This document shows, piece by piece, positions 5,729 to 6,413 of a stretch of DNA of 6,413 nucleotides. The notes under the pieces are model-generated. The model was not told where the DNA came from, made no database searches, and saw only the letters and a list, made by a program, of their open reading frames with translations. The DNA is taken from NCBI GenBank assembly GCA_002315315.1, contig DCGT01000027.1, forward strand, positions 19,539-25,951. The letters are read 5' to 3'. The stretch is from Faecalibacterium sp. UBA1771. Its GTDB lineage: Bacteria; Bacillota; Clostridia; Oscillospirales; Ruminococcaceae. The position numbers and the translations under genes were made by a program. Position 1 is the first letter of the stretch; the number at the start of each line of letters is the position of its first letter.

Positions 5729-5820
5729 CATAACTTCATAGCGTAGCTTGTGAAGCTTTATCCTCGGCAGGCGGACATAATGTCCTTATGCATTTTTGCA
5801 CCTGCTGTCTTTGGTATAAA
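5729..5820 (-). promoter_or_regulatory. Ribosomal protein L10 leader (autoregulatory mRNA structure)
   Basis: The minus-strand RNA carries the L10-leader signature ACCAAAGACAGCAGGTGC near its 5' end and GCCTGCCGAGGA at the 3' side. GCAGG (complement of 5801-5805) pairs with CCTGC (complement of 5767-5771). Between them are a TGCA-AAAA-TGCA hairpin (5789-5800) and a GGACA-TTA-TGTCC hairpin (5773-5785). A further hairpin uses 5751-5757 and 5732-5738. CGAGGA (RNA of 5761-5766) can also pair with UCCUCG (RNA of 5719-5724) in the attenuator stem, giving an antiterminator. In the known Firmicutes family, L10(L12)4 binds this element to shut down rplJL; that mechanism is inferred here from the family. 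Confidence 0.88.
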
Positions 5821-5831
5821 ACAGCTATTTA

Positions 5832-5860
5832 ATTATAATACCGTTGACCGTAAAAGTCAA
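5832..5860 (-). promoter_or_regulatory. Strong promoter of rplJ-rplL
   Basis: On the minus strand TTGACT (complement of 5855-5860) and a perfect TATAAT (complement of 5832-5837) are separated by exactly 17 bp. This near-consensus housekeeping promoter lies just after the rplA stop and starts transcription near 5825, directly ahead of the L10 leader. Confidence 0.88.
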
Positions 5861-5861
5861 C
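5843..5861. repeat. Perfect 6-bp inverted repeat over the rplJ -35 box
   Basis: GTTGAC (5843-5848) and GTCAAC (5856-5861) are separated by 7 bp. One arm contains the -35 box of the rplJ promoter. It could be an operator half-site pair or a weak 3' hairpin for the rplA transcript; there is no T-run after it on the minus strand. Confidence 0.5.
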
Positions 5862-5863
5862 AA

Positions 5864-6413
5864 TTATTCCTGTGTCTGAGCGGCGGCGGCAGACATATAG
5901 CGCTGTGTGGCGACCTTGATGCCGGGGCCCATAGTTGTGGAAACGACGCAGGAACGGATATACTGTCCCTTGGAAGCGGCGGGCTTGGCGGCGATAACGG
6001 CGTTAAGCAGTGTCTCAAAGTTGACAAGCAGTTTATCGGCGCCGAAGGAAGCCTTGCCGATCATGCAGTGGATGATGTTGCTCTTGTCGAGACGATACTC
6101 AATCTTACCTGCCTTGGCATCGTTGACAGCCTTGGCAACGTCGGGAGTAACCGTACCGGCCTTCGGGTTAGGCATAAGTCCGCGCGGTCCGAGTACACGA
6201 CCCAGACGACCGACAACACCCATCATATCCGGAGAAGCGATAACTACGTCGAAATCCATGAAGTTTTCCTTCTGGATTCTGTCTGCCAGATCCTCGGCAC
6301 CGACTACTTCGGCACCTGCGGCGGTGGCGGCTTCGGCGTTGGCTCCGCGGGCGAAAACGGCTACGCGGATATTGCGGCCGGTTCCGTTGGGCAGAACAAC
6401 GGCGCCTCTGACT
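5864..6413 (-). CDS. rplA: Ribosomal protein uL1, partial (N-terminus beyond the right edge)
   Basis: The frame is open from the window edge (6412) to TAA at 5866-5864, giving 182 codons of a protein usually about 230 long, so about 45-50 N-terminal residues are missing. L1 hallmarks: VRGAVVLPNGTGRNIRVAVF at the edge, DFDVVIASPDMMGVVGRLG, RVLGPRGLMPNPKAGTVTPD, and a C-terminal STTMGPGIKV. The Met encoded at 6259-6257 is internal (…QKENFMDFD…), not the start. L1 binds 23S rRNA at the L1 stalk and helps release E-site tRNA. It precedes rplJ in the standard rplK-rplA-rplJ-rplL order; rplK would be expected just beyond the window. Confidence 0.97.
   Translation of the reverse strand, partial: VRGAVVLPNGTGRNIRVAVFARGANAEAATAAGAEVVGAEDLADRIQKENFMDFDVVIASPDMMGVVGRLGRVLGPRGLMPNPKAGTVTPDVAKAVNDAKAGKIEYRLDKSNIIHCMIGKASFGADKLLVNFETLLNAVIAAKPAASKGQYIRSCVVSTTMGPGIKVATQRYMSAAAAQTQE

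Noticed and set aside
6257..6259. ATG as the rplA start
   Set aside because: The frame continues upstream to the window edge with conserved L1 sequence, so this Met is internal.

Overview
The window looks like chromosomal DNA of an anaerobic Bacillota, most likely a gut or rumen Clostridia/Oscillospirales-type bacterium. The reasons are strong GGAGG ribosome sites, a Firmicutes-style L10 leader with a transcription attenuator, an ECF-type folate transporter, and a stand-alone FchA-type cyclohydrolase beside a FolD-like dehydrogenase. The assignment is inferred from gene content and sequence style only.

Layout. (1) Positions 1-445, minus strand: the N-terminal part of a membrane-anchored FHA-domain protein that runs off the left edge. 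(2) 446-820: a non-coding divergent intergenic region, AT-rich at both ends, with a 10-bp tandem repeat, nested inverted repeats and a candidate promoter at 756-784. (3) 821-4635, plus strand: a compact four-gene folate one-carbon operon: fchA-like cyclohydrolase, folD-like dehydrogenase, folC, and a fusion of an ECF folate transporter S component (FolT) to 5-formyltetrahydrofolate cyclo-ligase (MTHFS). The junctions are TAAATG, a 4-nt ATGA overlap and a 21-nt gap. (4) 4679-4710: a strong hairpin that terminates the minus-strand ribosomal transcript between the convergent units. (5) 4729-6413, minus strand: rplA (5' end beyond the right edge), then an internal promoter, an L10-type leader with an attenuator, rplJ (TTG start) and rplL. 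rpoB/rpoC do not follow rplL.

How the folate genes fit together. FolT would bring in folates. The fused cytosolic MTHFS domain would turn 5-formyl-THF into 5,10-methenyl-THF. The FchA-like enzyme would interconvert methenyl-THF and 10-formyl-THF, the FolD-like enzyme would interconvert methenyl- and methylene-THF, and FolC would add glutamates to retain folates. The FolD-like protein lacks both residues at the positions of the cyclohydrolase Lys and Gln (Ala52 and Met96 instead), so it is probably a dehydrogenase only. The dedicated cyclohydrolase directly upstream would supply the missing step. This division of labour and the FolT-MTHFS fusion are the two most interesting points in the window.
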